Notes under the pieces: model-generated
The model's database searches: none
Told to the model about the DNA's origin: nothing
What the model saw: the letters and a program-made list of their open reading frames with translations, nothing else
DNA from: Methylobacterium aerolatum
Lineage (GTDB): Bacteria; Pseudomonadota; Alphaproteobacteria; Rhizobiales; Beijerinckiaceae
Length of the DNA: 64,000 bases
Direction of reading: 5' to 3'
Assembly (NCBI RefSeq): GCF_022179085.1
Contig: NZ_BPQE01000039.1
Coordinates: 19,035-83,034, forward strand
In this document: positions 63,783-64,000 of the stretch, one piece after another
Numbering within the stretch: position 1 is the stretch's first letter
How the letters are laid out: each line of letters starts with the position of its first letter
Made by a program: the position numbers and the translations under genes

Positions 63783-63974
63783 ATGACCGAGAACCAGACG
63801 ACTAAGACACCCAGCTTCCTGATGGCGGTCAAGCGCATCGAAGCGCTGACCCAAGAGATCCGGAAGGATGGATTGGCGGCCTTCGAGAAAGCCGAAGCCG
63901 CTTACGGAGAGATCCAAGAGCTTCGCACCGTTCTGCACGATCGTATCGCGAGCCTGCGCCGCCGAACTGCGTAA
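63783..63974 (+). CDS. Exonuclease VII small-subunit (XseB)-like protein
   Basis: A 63-residue, two-helix protein (FLMAVKRIEALTQEIRKDGL, then FEKAEAAYGEIQELRTVLHDRI) with the XseB spacing of a first helix, a short turn and a second helix carrying a Tyr. It begins 22 bases after the XseA-like gene, behind GAGGAA. XseB chains coat the long helices of XseA, so it probably belongs to the same complex. The short length makes the assignment tentative. Confidence 0.65.
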   Translation: MTENQTTKTPSFLMAVKRIEALTQEIRKDGLAAFEKAEAAYGEIQELRTVLHDRIASLRRRTA

Positions 63975-64000
63975 CCAATATTGTTGCCTCACCGCCGATG

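Noticed and set aside
1-64000. CRISPR arrays, tRNA or rRNA genes
   Set aside because: No spaced direct-repeat series and no cloverleaf or ribosomal RNA sequence were recognised anywhere in the window.

Overview
The window reads as a high-GC alphaproteobacterial chromosome, most likely Methylobacterium or a close relative. The main reason is a complete calcium-type methanol dehydrogenase cluster (mxaFJGIRSACKLDEHB order) whose MxaF keeps the family's active-site residues. Gene density is high, most operon neighbours overlap by 4 to 10 bases, and starts often use ATGA or GTGA stop/start overlaps. No tRNA, rRNA or CRISPR array was recognised.

Layout. (1) 1-12753, plus strand: an aromatic-acid block. 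A branched-chain-type ABC importer (livH tail, livM, livG, livF) is followed by an enoyl-CoA hydratase, an IclR regulator, a family III CoA-transferase and an MFS permease. Then come pobA, pcaH, pcaG, a BKACE (DUF849) gene, pcaB and a fused pcaD-pcaC. This takes 4-hydroxybenzoate to 3-oxoadipate; BKACE probably replaces pcaIJ and pcaF. (2) 12911-19345: a membrane-anchored TAXI-type binding protein, a Cys-rich DUF2946-like protein with a TonB-dependent receptor, and a group of small exported proteins containing a paralogous pair. (3) 31474 down to 19397, minus strand: the mxa operon, with two strong hairpins between its structural genes and its accessory genes. A trypsin-like exported protease diverges from mxaF. 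(4) 32743-38708: arsH divergent from arsR-arsC-arsB around a palindromic operator, then a MetX-like hydrolase, a dihaem cytochrome c and a PQQ-type sugar dehydrogenase. (5) 38977-42082: remains of a glycine-betaine/sarcosine catabolic locus (Rieske oxygenase stub, soxA stub, intact soxG and sdaA) with a ProXp-type tRNA editing gene inside it. (6) 42122-48863: a Crp/Fnr regulator, a pentapeptide protein, periplasmic thioredoxin, CcdA, a YeeE/YedE pair and a cyanide-insensitive bd oxidase with a consensus FNR box in front of it.

(7) From about 48.9 kb to the end the base composition drops and the content becomes accessory. It holds an IS3-family transposase remnant, a GNAT gene, a SIR2-HerA pair that matches a known anti-phage defence type, and a frameshifted SMP-30 gene. 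Next is a mobilisation module laid out like RP4: a TraK-like gene and a TraJ/MobC-like gene diverge around a non-coding interval containing an RP4-type nic core next to a 12-bp tandem repeat. The relaxase that follows looks like a MOBP relaxase fused to a RepB-type primase, and a second gene is nested inside it in the +1 frame, as mobB is in RSF1010. A TetR gene bracketed by related palindromes follows.

The window ends with the most novel-looking unit: two diverged exonuclease VII large-subunit-like genes (one degenerate at the expected catalytic positions, one mostly intact) plus an XseB-like small-subunit gene, on one strand inside mobile DNA. I infer a split exonuclease VII-like complex used for DNA processing during transfer or for defence.
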